Counted from the stretch's first letter, positions 52,554 through 62,277 are shown. The stretch: 64,000 nt of DNA from Shinella sp. H4-D48 (GCF_022637395.1 NZ_CP093337.1:3060501-3124500); one strand, 5' to 3'. Numbers and translations are program-made. The notes: generated by a model not told the origin, from the letters alone.

Positions 52554-53282
52554 TTACTCGGAAGCTTCGGAGACATCGGCCGTGACGACGGATGTCGAGG
52601 TGTCGTCCTTCGGGCGCTCGCCCTCGGGCTGGGAGCCCGTCGCCATGTAGTAGATGGTTTCGGCGATGTTCGTCGCATGATCGCCGATGCGCTCGATGTT
52701 CTTGGCGCAGAACAGGAGATGGGTGCAGGGCGTGATGTTGCGCGGGTCTTCCATCATGTAGGTCAGGAGTTCGCGGAACAGCGAGGTGTAGATCGCATCG
52801 ATCTCGTCGTCGCGCTCACGGATGGCCTTGGCCTTGTCCACCGAGCGAGTAGCGAAGACATCGAGCACTTCCTTGAGCTGCATCAGCGCCAGTTCGGCCA
52901 GATGCTCGAGACCGCGGGCGAGCTTGCGCGGCATGCCCGAGCTCTGAACGGCAATCACGCGCTTGGCAGTGTTCTTGCCGAGATCGCCGACGCGCTCCAG
53001 CTCGGCGGCAATGCGGATCGTGCCCATGATTTCGCGCAGGTCCGCCGCCATCGGCTGGCGCTTGGCGATGGTGACGATCGCCTTCTCGTTGATCTGGCGT
53101 TCGGCATTGTCGAGGATCACGTCCTCGGAAATGACCTTTTGGGCCAGCGCCGCATCGGCGGAAACAAGGGCGCGAACCGAATCCGCCACCATCTGCTCGG
53201 CCGTGCCGCCCATTTCGGAAATGCGGCGGGAGAGATACTTCAGTTCTTCGTCGTAAATCGAGACAATATGGGTCGATGACAT
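52554..53282 (-). CDS. phoU: Phosphate transport regulator
   Basis: The 242-residue cytoplasmic protein has the two PhoU three-helix repeats, with metal-binding signatures such as DNAERQINEKAI (first half) and EIDAIYTSLFRELLTYM (second half) and AKNIERIGDHATNIAETIYY near the C-terminus. PhoU couples the Pst transporter to PhoR and keeps the pho regulon off when phosphate is plentiful. It ends in an acidic tail not seen in E. coli. It lies between pstB and phoB. Confidence 0.97.
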   Translation of the reverse strand: MSSTHIVSIYDEELKYLSRRISEMGGTAEQMVADSVRALVSADAALAQKVISEDVILDNAERQINEKAIVTIAKRQPMAADLREIMGTIRIAAELERVGDLGKNTAKRVIAVQSSGMPRKLARGLEHLAELALMQLKEVLDVFATRSVDKAKAIRERDDEIDAIYTSLFRELLTYMMEDPRNITPCTHLLFCAKNIERIGDHATNIAETIYYMATGSQPEGERPKDDTSTSVVTADVSEASE

Positions 53283-53332
53283 CGTTCTGTCCTTAATACA
53301 CGCGGGTTTCAGGGGCTATGGCGACGAAAGCG

Positions 53333-54148
53333 TCAGCCGAAGCGGCCCATGATGTAGTCCTGCGTGCGCTGGTCATCCGGGTTGGTGAACATCTTGTCGG
53401 TGTCGTTCTCCTCGACGAGGTTGCCGAGGTGGAACATGGCGGTGCGCTGCGACACGCGGGCCGCCTGCTGCATGGAGTGCGTCACGATGACGATCGTGAA
53501 ATTGGTGCGCAGCTCGTGGATCAGTTCCTCGACCTTGGCGGTGGCGATCGGGTCGAGCGCCGAGCAGGGCTCGTCCATCAGGATGACTTCCGGGCTGACG
53601 GCGACGGCGCGTGCGATGCACAGGCGCTGCTGCTGACCACCGGAGAGGCCCGTGCCGCCTTCGTGCAAACGGTCCTTTACCTCGTTCCACAGGCCGGCCT
53701 TCTGCAGGCTCTGCTCGACAATGGCGTCCATGTCGGCCTTCGCCTTGGCGAGGCCATGGATGCGCGGACCATAGGCAACGTTCTCGTAGATCGACTTAGG
53801 AAACGGGTTCGGCTTCTGGAACACCATGCCGACGCGGGCGCGGAGTTCCACGACGTCGATGTTCGGATCATAGATATCGTCGCTGTCGAGCGTGATGCGG
53901 CCGGTCACGCGGCAGCCGTCGATCGTGTCGTTCATGCGGTTGAGCGTGCGCAGGAACGTCGACTTGCCGCAACCCGAAGGGCCGATGAGCGCGGTGACGG
54001 TGTTTTCGCGGACGTTGAGGTTCACGTCGTAGAGGGCGCGCTTCTCGCCGTAATAGACCGAAACGTCCTTGCCGATCATCTTGTAGGAAATGTCGTTCAT
54101 TTGTCTGTCCAGGGCTTTCTCGACTGCTGCTTCTGACATCATGTTCAT
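53333..54148 (-). CDS. pstB: Phosphate ABC transporter ATP-binding protein
   Basis: The 271-residue ATPase powers phosphate import. Motifs in order are Walker [10 protein letters not shown] (about 58), the Q-loop in [22 protein letters not shown], signature [10 protein letters not shown], Walker [14 protein letters not shown] and the H-loop in [14 protein letters not shown]. The start at [12 protein letters not shown] is chosen because AAGGACCGGTC precedes it; MMSEAA or later starts are possible. It lies 13 bases after pstA. Confidence 0.97.
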   Translation of the reverse strand: MNMMSEAAVEKALDRQMNDISYKMIGKDVSVYYGEKRALYDVNLNVRENTVTALIGPSGCGKSTFLRTLNRMNDTIDGCRVTGRITLDSDDIYDPNIDVVELRARVGMVFQKPNPFPKSIYENVAYGPRIHGLAKAKADMDAIVEQSLQKAGLWNEVKDRLHEGGTGLSGGQQQRLCIARAVAVSPEVILMDEPCSALDPIATAKVEELIHELRTNFTIVIVTHSMQQAARVSQRTAMFHLGNLVEENDTDKMFTNPDDQRTQDYIMGRFG

Positions 54149-54161
54149 ATGACCGGTCCTT

Positions 54162-55490
54162 CTACCAGCGTCGTTCGAAACGGCGGCGCAGGAGGATCGC
54201 ACCGACATTCATGAGGATGAGGAAGATGAGGAGCACGATGATGGCTCCAGACGTGCGCTCCACGAAGGCGCGCTCGGCCTCGTTCGCCCACATGTAGATC
54301 TGCACCGGAAGAGCCGTTGCCGGGTCCATAGGCGTTGCCGGGACGTCGGCGACGAAAGCGACCATGCCGATGAGGAGCAGCGGCGCGGTCTCGCCGAGGG
54401 CATGGGCAAGGCCGATGATCGTGCCGGTCAGGATGCCGGGCATGGCGAGCGGCAGGACGTGATGGAACACGGTCTGCATCTTGGAGGCACCGAGCCCGAG
54501 CGCTGCGGCACGGATCGACGGCGGCACGGCTTTCAGCGCCGCGCGGGTCGCGATGATGATCGTCGGCAGCGTCATGAGGGTCAGCACCAGACCGCCGACC
54601 AGCGCCGCCGAGCGCGGAAAGCCGGCAAAGTTGATGAAGACGGCGAGACCGAGCAGACCGTAGACGATGGAAGGTACGGCGGCGAGGTTGTTGATGTTGA
54701 CCTCGATGAGATCCGTGAAGCGGTTCTTCGGGGCAAACTCTTCGAGATAAATCGAGGCGGCCACGCCGATCGGCAGCGACAGCACCAGCACGATCAGCAT
54801 CATGTAGAGCGAACCGATGAGGGCGACGCCCACGCCTGCGGCCTCCGGACGGCTCGATGCGCCGTTGGTGAAGAGGCCGGTGTTGAAGTGCTTGGAAAGG
54901 GCGCCGCTTTCGGCAAGCTGGTTCATCCAGCCGACCTGCTTGTCGGAGACCTTTCGGTTCGTTTCGGGCACGCTGAGATCGATCTGCCCCTTGAAGGCGG
55001 AGTCGAGATCGCCGTGCGCCAGGAAGGTGACTTTCTGCGTCGTGCCGATGATCGACGGATCGGCCGTCACGAGATTGCGCAACTGCACGCGCACGCTGTC
55101 GGAAATCATGCCGTTGACGGCTTTCAAGCCGGCGCGGTCGTCTTCGCTGACGCCGAGCACCTTGGCGAGCGCGTTGCGCGCCACAACGGGGTAGTTCGCG
55201 GTCACGAGCTTCTGCGGATTGGTGGCGCGCTCGTTGTTCTTGTCGATGATCTGCTGCGAGAACTCGACCGGGATCGTGATCATCGTCTGCTGGAATGCGG
55301 TGTAGCCTTTGGAGACGACCGAAAACAGCAGAAGGAAGAGGAACAGGAGGCCGAAGGCGATTGCGGCCATGCCGTAGAAGCGGAAGCGGCGTTCGGCGGC
55401 ATAGCGGCCACGCAGGCCGATATCGCGGCGTTCGGGCTTGGCGGAGGCGCCGACGGCAGCCATGGAGGGGCTGGTGGAGACCTGGCTCAT
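54162..55490 (-). CDS. pstA: Phosphate ABC transporter permease
   Basis: The 442-residue inner-membrane subunit has one N-terminal helix ([21 protein letters not shown]), an extra region of about 150 residues between it and the core, which matches the DUF3333 extension of alphaproteobacterial PstA, and then the permease core of five helices with the ATPase-contact EAA loop ([19 protein letters not shown]). E. coli PstA is about 296 residues, without the insertion. Its ATG overlaps the pstC stop (ATGA), so the two permeases are made in equal amounts. Confidence 0.96.
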   Translation of the reverse strand: MSQVSTSPSMAAVGASAKPERRDIGLRGRYAAERRFRFYGMAAIAFGLLFLFLLLFSVVSKGYTAFQQTMITIPVEFSQQIIDKNNERATNPQKLVTANYPVVARNALAKVLGVSEDDRAGLKAVNGMISDSVRVQLRNLVTADPSIIGTTQKVTFLAHGDLDSAFKGQIDLSVPETNRKVSDKQVGWMNQLAESGALSKHFNTGLFTNGASSRPEAAGVGVALIGSLYMMLIVLVLSLPIGVAASIYLEEFAPKNRFTDLIEVNINNLAAVPSIVYGLLGLAVFINFAGFPRSAALVGGLVLTLMTLPTIIIATRAALKAVPPSIRAAALGLGASKMQTVFHHVLPLAMPGILTGTIIGLAHALGETAPLLLIGMVAFVADVPATPMDPATALPVQIYMWANEAERAFVERTSGAIIVLLIFLILMNVGAILLRRRFERRW

Positions 55491-56971
55491 TCGTACTGCT
55501 CCCGGTATTTGCGCACGATGTAGAGGGCGTAGATGTTCAGGCAAAGCGTGATCGCGAACAGCGTGATGCCGAGCGCGAAGGCCACCAGCGTCTGCGGCGA
55601 GGTGAATTCGAGGTCCCCAGTCAGCTGGTTGACGATCTTGACCGTCACCGTTGTCATCGGCTCGAACGGATTGAGCTGCATGCGGGCGGCGACACCGGCC
55701 GCGAGCACCACGATCATGGTCTCGCCGATGGCGCGCGAGGCAGTCATCAGCAGTGCACCGACAACGCCCGGCAGTGCGGCCGGCATGATGACCCGCTTGA
55801 TGGTTTCCGAGCGGGTGGCACCGAGACCGAGCGAACCGTCACGCAGGGCGCGCGGCACTGCGGTGATGATGTCGTCCGACAGCGAGGAGACGTAGGGGAT
55901 GAGCATGATGCCCATCACGATACCGGCCGTCAGAACGCTCTGCGCCTGGATGAAGCTCGCATAGTTGCCCGTGACGAGGCCGTTCAGCTGTGCGGAGATA
56001 TCGCGCAGGAACGGGCCGACGGTGATAAGGGCGAAGAAGCCGTAGACGATGGTCGGGATGCCCGCGAGCACTTCGAGCAGCGGCTTGGCGATGGAACGCA
56101 CGGTCCGCGAGGCGTATTCCGACATGTAGATGGCGGCGAAGAGACCGACCGGCACGGCGACCAGCATGGCGACGAAGCCGATATAGAGCGTGCCTGCAAG
56201 CAACGGGATCAGGCCGAACTGACCGGCCGACGCCGTGGCGCCCGCTGCGGCGAAGCGCGGATCCCAGGTCGTTCCGAAGAAGAATTCCCAGGCCGGAACC
56301 ATGTTGAAGAAGTGGATGGCTTCCGTCGCCATGGAGGCCACAATGCCGACCGTCGTCAGGATCGCGATGGAGGACGCCGCGATGAGGCTGACCAGCATCA
56401 CACCCTCCACGCGGTTGCGAGCGCGGAACTTCGGCGCAATGGCGCGATAGGAGAGGAAAGCGCCGGCAAGGGCCGCGATGATGACGAGGATCGACAGGAA
56501 GGTGCTGCTCGCCTGCGTCATGCGGTTGAGATCGTCGGCGGATGTCAGCATGTACGGCGCCGGATCGGCCGCAAGCGGAACACCCTTGGCAGCCAGAACG
56601 GTGCGGGCGGTCGCGCTGTCCTGGAACATCGCTTCGCGCTCCTGGGCCGACAGCGTGTTCAGGCCGCGCGAAATGGCGCCGATCATGTTGTAGGCGAGGT
56701 TCTGCTCGGCCTGCGACGTGGCCTTGACCTCTTCAGGAAAGCCGCCGCGAACCGTCGAGCTGATGTAGATCGGGCTTGCGATGATCCAGACCAGTATCAC
56801 GACGAGAGCCGGCAGGATCGACCAGATGGCGACGAAGGAACCGTAGTAGCCCGGACGCGAATGCAGGCTCGAGAGCTTGCCGCCGGCAAGCGCGTTGGCG
56901 CGCCAGCTTCCGAAAAGATAGCCCGCCACGCCGATCACGGCGATGATGAGCAAAAGAAAGGAAATACTCAT
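55487..56971 (-). CDS. pstC: Phosphate ABC transporter permease
   Basis: The 494-residue inner-membrane subunit has an N-terminal extension with two membrane helices (FLLLIIAVIGVAGYLFG; FVAIWSILPALVVILVWIIA) and an extracytoplasmic stretch before the usual six-helix permease core, which includes FNMVPAWEFFFGTTWDP and the ATPase-contact loop GLGATRSETIKRVIMP. E. coli PstC is about 319 residues. The start at MSISFLLL follows GGAGACTTTCC. It comes 165 bases after pstS, with a strong hairpin in the gap, and overlaps pstA. Confidence 0.96.
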   Translation of the reverse strand: MSISFLLLIIAVIGVAGYLFGSWRANALAGGKLSSLHSRPGYYGSFVAIWSILPALVVILVWIIASPIYISSTVRGGFPEEVKATSQAEQNLAYNMIGAISRGLNTLSAQEREAMFQDSATARTVLAAKGVPLAADPAPYMLTSADDLNRMTQASSTFLSILVIIAALAGAFLSYRAIAPKFRARNRVEGVMLVSLIAASSIAILTTVGIVASMATEAIHFFNMVPAWEFFFGTTWDPRFAAAGATASAGQFGLIPLLAGTLYIGFVAMLVAVPVGLFAAIYMSEYASRTVRSIAKPLLEVLAGIPTIVYGFFALITVGPFLRDISAQLNGLVTGNYASFIQAQSVLTAGIVMGIMLIPYVSSLSDDIITAVPRALRDGSLGLGATRSETIKRVIMPAALPGVVGALLMTASRAIGETMIVVLAAGVAARMQLNPFEPMTTVTVKIVNQLTGDLEFTSPQTLVAFALGITLFAITLCLNIYALYIVRKYREQYE

Positions 56972-57098
56972 TTTAGGAAAGTCTCCTGGCGAGATCATCC
57001 GCCCTGAGCGTGCCAAATCGCTCGCCCCGACCGTTCGACTGGGCGCCCCATTCCCGGTCGAAGAACATGACGTGGGCGTCGCCGCCCGAAAGCCAGAG

Positions 57099-57127
57099 GT
57101 CGCCGCGGCGCAAACCGCCGCGGCGAC
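57099..57127 (-). other. 12-bp GC hairpin between pstS and pstC
   Basis: GTCGCCGCGGCG (57099-57110) and CGCCGCGGCGAC (57116-57127) form a perfect 12-bp stem with a five-base loop, nine bases after the pstS stop. No T tract follows. It probably blocks exonucleases and keeps pstS mRNA in excess over the permease message. Confidence 0.6.
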
Positions 57128-57136
57128 CCAAGGTCA

Positions 57137-58171
57137 TTACATGATCTTGCCGTCAGCGAAGGCCTTGCGGATTTCTTCCCGCTCGGCTTCCGGAGCGGCA
57201 ACGAGGCCGTATTCCGCCAGCGGAGAGTCGGGGCCGATCATGTCGTCGCTCGTGAAGAACTCGACATATTCCTTCAGGCCAGGGATGACGCCGAGATGCG
57301 CCTTCTTGACGTAGAAGAACAGCGGGCGCGAAACCGGGTATTCGCCGGAAGCGATCGTCTCGGTCGACGGAACGATACCGTTGACGGTGGCGACCTTCAG
57401 CTTGTCGGCATTGTTTTCGTAGAAGGACAGGCCAAAGACGCCGATGCCGGACTTGTTGGCAGCGATACGGGCCAGCGTTTCGGTGTAGTCACCGTCAATA
57501 TCGACGGCCAGGCCGTCCTTGCGAACGGCAACACACTTGGCGTGCTGTTCCTTTTCGTCGGAAACGGCCGCCTTGATCGCGTCAAGCGCGCCGGCATCCT
57601 TGCAACCGGCGGCCAGGATCTTTTCTTCGAAGACTTCGCGCGTGCCGTGCTTTTCGCCCGGGATGTAGGCGGCGATTTCGGCGTCCGGAAGGTCCTTGTT
57701 GACTTCCGACCACTTCTTGTAGGGATTGGCGACCAGCTTGCCGTCAACGACGACTTCAGCGGCGAGGCCGAGATAGAGATCCTTCGGAACCAGCTTCAGA
57801 TCGGCATTGCCGCTGTCGGTTGCAAAGACGATGCCGTCATAGCCGATCTTCACTTCCTGGATTTCAGTGACGCCAGCGGCCTTGCAGGCCTCGACTTCGC
57901 TTTCCTTGATCGGACGCGAAGAGTTGGCGACGTCGATGGTGTTCGGGCCGACGCCCTTGCAGAATTCCTTCAGGCCGCCGGAAGAGCCGCCGGATTCGAC
58001 GATCGGGGTCTTGAAGTCCGGATAGGTCTCGGCGAACGTCTCGGCGACGATCTTGGCATAGGGAAGAACGGTGGAGGAGCCGGCGATCTGGACCTGGTCG
58101 CGCGCAACGGCAACGCCTGCGAATGCGGCGGAGGCTACAAGCGCCGCAACTGTGAGCTTAAGAGATTTCAT
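57137..58171 (-). CDS. pstS: Periplasmic phosphate-binding protein
   Basis: The 344-residue protein has a signal peptide (LTVAALVASAAFAGVAVA) and the PstS fold. Phosphate-contact segments are IAGSSTVLPYAK, VESGGSSGGLKEFCKG, VANSSRPIKESE and PGEKHGTREVFEEKIL. It delivers phosphate to PstCAB. GGGAGAACCCAG precedes the ATG. Four cysteines (FCKG, EACKAAG, AAGCKDAG, AKCVAV) could form two disulfides. It is the first pst gene, follows phoR by 189 bases, and has Pho-box-like half-sites upstream. Confidence 0.97.
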   Translation of the reverse strand: MKSLKLTVAALVASAAFAGVAVARDQVQIAGSSTVLPYAKIVAETFAETYPDFKTPIVESGGSSGGLKEFCKGVGPNTIDVANSSRPIKESEVEACKAAGVTEIQEVKIGYDGIVFATDSGNADLKLVPKDLYLGLAAEVVVDGKLVANPYKKWSEVNKDLPDAEIAAYIPGEKHGTREVFEEKILAAGCKDAGALDAIKAAVSDEKEQHAKCVAVRKDGLAVDIDGDYTETLARIAANKSGIGVFGLSFYENNADKLKVATVNGIVPSTETIASGEYPVSRPLFFYVKKAHLGVIPGLKEYVEFFTSDDMIGPDSPLAEYGLVAAPEAEREEIRKAFADGKIM

Positions 58172-58270
58172 CTGGGTTCTCCCGAAGAGGACATATGTGG
58201 GAAGCGCTCGTCTGGCGCTCTCTGCCGCTGACCGGCGGCTTCTCTCTACGCCCCGATCGCCATCCCTTTT

Positions 58271-58299
58271 ATGTCAGTTTCGCGAAACATTTGTGACAG
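58271..58299 (-). promoter_or_regulatory. Candidate Pho box before pstS
   Basis: On the reverse strand three 7-base units at 11-base steps are CTGTCAC (58299-58293), GTTTCGC (58288-58282) and CTGACAT (58277-58271), with 4-base spacers AAAT and GAAA. The first fits the PhoB half-site CTGTCAT/C closely, the third at six of seven, the middle poorly. A further CTGTCAC lies at 58354-58348. The pstS ATG is 100 bases downstream. Confidence 0.5.
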
Positions 58300-58360
58300 T
58301 GTAAACACCTGAAAATAATCGCTTATTCCAGACAGGACCGATACGTCGTGACAGTTTGTG

Positions 58361-59659
58361 TCAGAACTTGACCGTGAATACGGTTCCCTTGCCCACCTCG
58401 GACCGCACCACGAGGCGTGCCTTGTGGCGGGTAAGGATATGCTTGGCGATCGCAAGCCCAAGGCCCGTGCCTTTCTTGGACCGGCTGGCCTCGACATTAA
58501 CCCGGTAGAAACGTTCTGTGATGCGCGGCACATGTTCAGGAGGAATGCCGGGGCCGTAATCCTTGACGGAAACCTCGACGGGCGCCCCGCCCGTGCCGCC
58601 GGAGAGCGCCACGTCGACGCGCTTGCCATCCTGGCCATATTTGCAGCCGTTCTCGATGAGGTTCTCGAAAACCTCGACGAGTTCGTCCCGCTCGCCCGCG
58701 ACGAGAACGGGATGGGCGGGCAGGTCGAGCACGATGTCGACGCCGAGCTCCGAGGCCAGCGGCTGCAGACTGTCGCGAACATGGGCGATCAACGGTACGA
58801 GATCGACGGTTTGATCGGGCGCAACATTCGACCGCAACTCGAGGCGTGAAAGCGACAGGAGGTCATCGACAAGCCGGCTCATGCGCGTGGCCTGTTCATG
58901 CATGATGCCAAGGAAGCGCTCGTGGGCCTTGGCATCGTTTTTTGCAGGGCCTTGCAGCGTTTCGATAAAGCCGCGCAGCGAGGCGAGCGGTGTGCGCAGT
59001 TCATGGCTGGCATTGGCGATGAAATCGGACCGCATGCGATCGATACGGCGGGCCTGCGAGACATCGCGGAAGGTCAGGAGCCAGAGCGGTTCGCCGGATT
59101 TTTCGGCCAGAGGGGCAATACGGACCACATAGACCGTCTCGGACGGCAGGCGCTCGGCATGCTCCGTTTCGCGCGGCTGGCCTGTCGCGAGGGCTTCGCG
59201 GACCATGTCGAGGATGCCGGGTGCGCGGATGCGCCCTGCAAGATCGCTTCCGAGCGGAATAGCCCCGAAGACCGCCTCTGCGGCACGGTTCTGCAGTCTG
59301 ACGGTCTCGCGGGCGGAAATCAGCAGAGCCGGCGCATCCAGCGCGCCCAGGACGGCGGCGATGGCCGACAGATCGTCCTGCCCGGCAGCGACGGCATCGT
59401 TTTCGGGCACCGCAACAGCCGGCACCGCCATGGTGCGCGCATTGCCTTCGGCGGCGCGCCGGTCGGTTCGCACCAGGCCGGCAATGACGAGCAGGAGCAC
59501 GGTGAAGGACACCCAGCCCAGATGCAGGCCGGCAAGCCACATCACGAAGCCGACAAAGATGGCCGAGGCGATCAGAACGCGTTCGCCCCACAGTTGCGTT
59601 GCCAGCCAGCCGAGGACCGTCCGCTGATCCGTCACCGCCACCCATTCCCTTGCAAGCAT
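58361..59659 (-). CDS. phoR: Phosphate regulon sensor kinase
   Basis: The 432-residue inner-membrane kinase has two N-terminal helices (RVLIASAIFVGFVMWLAGL; VSFTVLLLVIAGLV), a PAS domain (about 95-195), a HisKA domain with the His in FIANASHELRTPLASLRGF (about 217) and an HATPase domain (NLIENGCKYG, VKDYGPGIPPEH, GTGLGLAIAKHIL). It phosphorylates PhoB when phosphate is low. GGAGGCTGAG directly precedes the ATG. Its place at the head of the pst cluster and far from phoB is the usual rhizobial order. Confidence 0.95.
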   Translation of the reverse strand: MLAREWVAVTDQRTVLGWLATQLWGERVLIASAIFVGFVMWLAGLHLGWVSFTVLLLVIAGLVRTDRRAAEGNARTMAVPAVAVPENDAVAAGQDDLSAIAAVLGALDAPALLISARETVRLQNRAAEAVFGAIPLGSDLAGRIRAPGILDMVREALATGQPRETEHAERLPSETVYVVRIAPLAEKSGEPLWLLTFRDVSQARRIDRMRSDFIANASHELRTPLASLRGFIETLQGPAKNDAKAHERFLGIMHEQATRMSRLVDDLLSLSRLELRSNVAPDQTVDLVPLIAHVRDSLQPLASELGVDIVLDLPAHPVLVAGERDELVEVFENLIENGCKYGQDGKRVDVALSGGTGGAPVEVSVKDYGPGIPPEHVPRITERFYRVNVEASRSKKGTGLGLAIAKHILTRHKARLVVRSEVGKGTVFTVKF

Positions 59660-59704
59660 CTCAGCCTCCGCGCCCCGCCGATTCTCGATGGATAGCGCGA
59701 TTTC

Positions 59705-59722
59705 ATGACATGTTTTTCACGG
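59705..59722. promoter_or_regulatory. Weak Pho-box-like site between phoR and ppk2
   Basis: Read on the reverse strand, CCGTGAA and ATGTCAT are separated by AAAC; the second unit matches the PhoB half-site at six of seven bases, the first at four. It lies in the 144-base divergent gap and could serve phoR, ppk2 or both. Confidence 0.3.
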
Positions 59723-59803
59723 TGCGCTTGAATTCGCAATGCGCTTATGGCCACCTTTCGAAGAAGCGGCGCGCGCCGCGGTCTGTACCCGAAGGAGCAA
59801 ACG

Positions 59804-60685
59804 ATGGCGGAAGTGGCCGAAAACCGGTCTGTCGAACTGGATATCAACGGCAAGAAGCGGGTGTTCGACATCGACAATCCCGTGCTGCCCGACTGGATCG
59901 AGGAGAAGGCCTTCGGCTCCGACGACTATCCCTATGAAAAGAAGCTCGACAACAAGGAATACGAGAAGACGCTAAAGCTGCTCCAGATCGAACTGGTCAA
60001 GGTACAGTTCTGGCAACAGAAGACCGGAAAACGCATCATGGCCGTGTTCGAGGGCCGGGACGCGGCCGGCAAGGGCGGCGCGATCCATGCGACCATGTCC
60101 TACATGAACCCGCGCTCCGCGCGCATCGTCGCGCTCACCAAACCCACCGAGACCGAGCGCGGCCAATGGTATTTCCAGCGCTATGTCGCCACCTTCCCCA
60201 CATCGGGCGAATTCGTGCTGTTCGACCGCTCCTGGTACAACCGCGCCGGCGTCGAACCGGTCATGGGCTTCTGCACGCCCGAGCAATACGAACGCTTCCT
60301 CAAGGAAACGCCGCGCTTCGAGAAGATGATCGTTTCGGACGATATCCATCTCTTCAAGTTCTGGCTCAATATCGGCCGGGAGATGCAGCTGAAACGGTTT
60401 CACGATCGCCAGCACGATCCGCTCAAGGTCTGGAAGCTCTCGCCGATGGACATTGCCGCGCTCAACAAGTGGGACGACTACACACAAAAGCGCGACCGGA
60501 TGCTGAAGGAGACGCATTCGGACCACGCGCCCTGGACCGTGATCCGCGCCAACGACAAGCGGCGCGCGCGCATCAACCTGATCCGCCACATCCTCAAGAC
60601 GCTCGACTATGACGGCAAGGACAAGAAGGCGATCGGCGAGATCGATGACAAGATCGTCGGCACGGGGGCCGACTTCGTAAAGTAG
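59804..60685 (+). CDS. ppk2: Polyphosphate kinase 2
   Basis: The 293-residue cytoplasmic enzyme moves phosphate between polyphosphate and nucleoside phosphates. Motifs are Walker [13 protein letters not shown] (about 85), the PPK2 signature [15 protein letters not shown], and Walker [21 protein letters not shown] (about 142-161); [17 protein letters not shown] lies near the C-terminus. The start at MAEVAENRS follows GAAGGAGCAAACG; an ATG 19 codons earlier lacks a signal. It is divergent from phoR, so polyphosphate metabolism sits next to phosphate sensing. One-domain class; the nucleotide preferred is uncertain. Confidence 0.96.
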   Translation: MAEVAENRSVELDINGKKRVFDIDNPVLPDWIEEKAFGSDDYPYEKKLDNKEYEKTLKLLQIELVKVQFWQQKTGKRIMAVFEGRDAAGKGGAIHATMSYMNPRSARIVALTKPTETERGQWYFQRYVATFPTSGEFVLFDRSWYNRAGVEPVMGFCTPEQYERFLKETPRFEKMIVSDDIHLFKFWLNIGREMQLKRFHDRQHDPLKVWKLSPMDIAALNKWDDYTQKRDRMLKETHSDHAPWTVIRANDKRRARINLIRHILKTLDYDGKDKKAIGEIDDKIVGTGADFVK

Positions 60686-60702
60686 GCCGACGAAAATCTG
60701 CG

Positions 60703-60727
60703 AAGGCGCGGGACCGTCCCGCGCCTT
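60703..60727. terminator. Hairpin between converging ppk2 and membrane protein gene
   Basis: AAGGCGCGGGA (60703-60713) and TCCCGCGCCTT (60717-60727) form a perfect 11-bp stem with a three-base loop, 17 bases after the ppk2 stop and 20 before the end of the converging gene. T tracts are short on both sides, so it is a probable two-way terminator of moderate strength. Confidence 0.55.
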
Positions 60728-60747
60728 ACCGCGATTCGGTCCGCTGC

Positions 60748-61881
60748 TTATTCACCCGGCAGAATACGAACGGCGTAAAGGTTCACGCTCGCGCCGCCGC
60801 CGGCAATGTCGCTGTTGAGCAGCAGATGGCCCGGCTCGCTCGGCGAAAGCGAGCGGTCGAACTCCACCTGAAACAGAATATCCGTGCGCTCCGACACCGT
60901 GAAGCGATGACGCCCGCAGCCGCCCATGGTGGAGAAATCGCATTCCACGGCCACCTGCACCGGCTTGTCACCGGCAGCCTGCACGGTAAGCGCGATCGTC
61001 GAGGTTTTGCCGCCCATCTCGCCCAGAACCTCCGGCGATACCTCTATCTGCACCGCGCCGGCACGCTCCGGGTTTGTCGAGGTGATGCGCACAGCCTGCC
61101 CGTCGCTGGTGCTGACCGATTCGAAACGTCCGGCCGCGCCGGCGGAAAGCTTTGCGACATCGCCCGGCGCGAAGACCGAGCGCCAATCGGAGGTGAAGCG
61201 GCTTTGCGTGTCGAGCGCCTTCTTGATCGGGTCCTCGCCGGAGAAATCCTCCGCCGAAACCCGCGCCGGCGGCCTGGAGTCGTCCTGCAGGTCATCCAGC
61301 AGGCCGCTCGACCGCACCCACCAGGCAAGCGCGCCGAATGCCGCGATGAGCGTTGCGAGCACGAGAAGGAAGGAGAACAGCCGCCCCCGGCGCTTGCGCG
61401 CCTTGGCGACGCGCTCCGGGCGGAAATCGGAGGGCTGGCTAGCAGAGGCGGCAGTCGCCGTCGTCGTCGTCGAACCGCCTTCACCGAGACGCTCCATGCG
61501 CTCGGGACGTATCGCGCCCATATCGCCTTCCGGCGCCCTGCGCTCCGGCTCGATGCGCGGCTCGGCATCCAGCGTCGGCTCACGGCGGATATCACGCTCG
61601 GCGCGCATCTCCGGTTCGGGCCGCATCTCGACCCGCGGCTCCGCCCGGACCTCGCGTGCGGCGGCACCGGCCTGCGCTCGCTCTTCCGTCTCGATTTGGC
61701 GGATCGTCGCCTCGAGCCGATGGCGTTGCGCGGCCACCGCCTCAGGATCGTTGATGTCCTGCTTGCGCAGGCCCGCCTCCAGGGCGTTGCGCGCCGACTG
61801 GTAGATGCGTGCGCGCACCTCGGCATTGGCGCGTTCCGAGCGCGCCAGCGCGTTTCTGATTGCCGCTTCCAGTCCGCTCAC
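60748..61881 (-). CDS. Single-helix membrane protein, unrecognised
   Basis: The 377-residue protein starts with a helical region (SGLEAAIRNALARSERANAEVRARIYQSARNALEAGL to about residue 40, read here in parts), followed by a charged, Arg/Glu/Pro-rich stretch to about 165. One membrane helix comes next (LFSFLLVLATLIAAFGALAWWV, about 170-190). The C-terminal ~170 residues are periplasmic and beta-rich with two cysteines (VECDFSTMGGCG). The start is GTG at 61881 with AAGGATCGGAC before it. I do not recognise a family with known function; similar proteins appear in Rhizobiaceae. It may link a cytoplasmic partner to the envelope. Confidence 0.8.
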   Translation of the reverse strand: MSGLEAAIRNALARSERANAEVRARIYQSARNALEAGLRKQDINDPEAVAAQRHRLEATIRQIETEERAQAGAAAREVRAEPRVEMRPEPEMRAERDIRREPTLDAEPRIEPERRAPEGDMGAIRPERMERLGEGGSTTTTATAASASQPSDFRPERVAKARKRRGRLFSFLLVLATLIAAFGALAWWVRSSGLLDDLQDDSRPPARVSAEDFSGEDPIKKALDTQSRFTSDWRSVFAPGDVAKLSAGAAGRFESVSTSDGQAVRITSTNPERAGAVQIEVSPEVLGEMGGKTSTIALTVQAAGDKPVQVAVECDFSTMGGCGRHRFTVSERTDILFQVEFDRSLSPSEPGHLLLNSDIAGGGASVNLYAVRILPGE

Positions 61882-62277
61882 GTCCGATCCTTCTCGGCGA
61901 CCGCTCCCCGCCGCGGTCAAACACATCTGTGGAAAGAGCTTCACTTTCCGGCTTTTGTTGGTTTTTGCGTAACGTTTGACGAGAATTTTCGCAAGTCTCG
62001 GCAGCCGAACCGCCCTCCTTCTCCGGGGATAAGCTGCGCTGGAGCCCGCAGCACGCGAGCCGCCATCGCTCCAAGCCGCCACAAACGCGAATCGGGTTGG
62101 GCGCGCAGCGGATCGGTTCAGCGGGATCACACCGGCGCGATCACGCCGGCCACATCGCCAGAGAGCCCAGATCGGCGAGGCACGGCGCTTGCCGGTGCTC
62201 TCGGGCCTGCTACCGACTAACGCCCCTTTACCCGTCCGCCTTCAACCTCTTTTCACGGCGCATTCCCACTGCTATCC
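61882..62277. other. Intergenic gap, no gene seen
   Basis: The divergent gap between the membrane protein and nitronate monooxygenase genes holds no supported reading frame up to 62277. The short direct stretch GCGGATCGGTTCAGCGG near 62108 and following GC-rich bases have no clear structure. The operator palindrome for the next gene is listed separately. Confidence 0.5.

Noticed and set aside
55295-57007. 570-codon forward frame opposite pstC
   Set aside because: Arg/Asp/His-rich antisense product; pstC is certain on the other strand.
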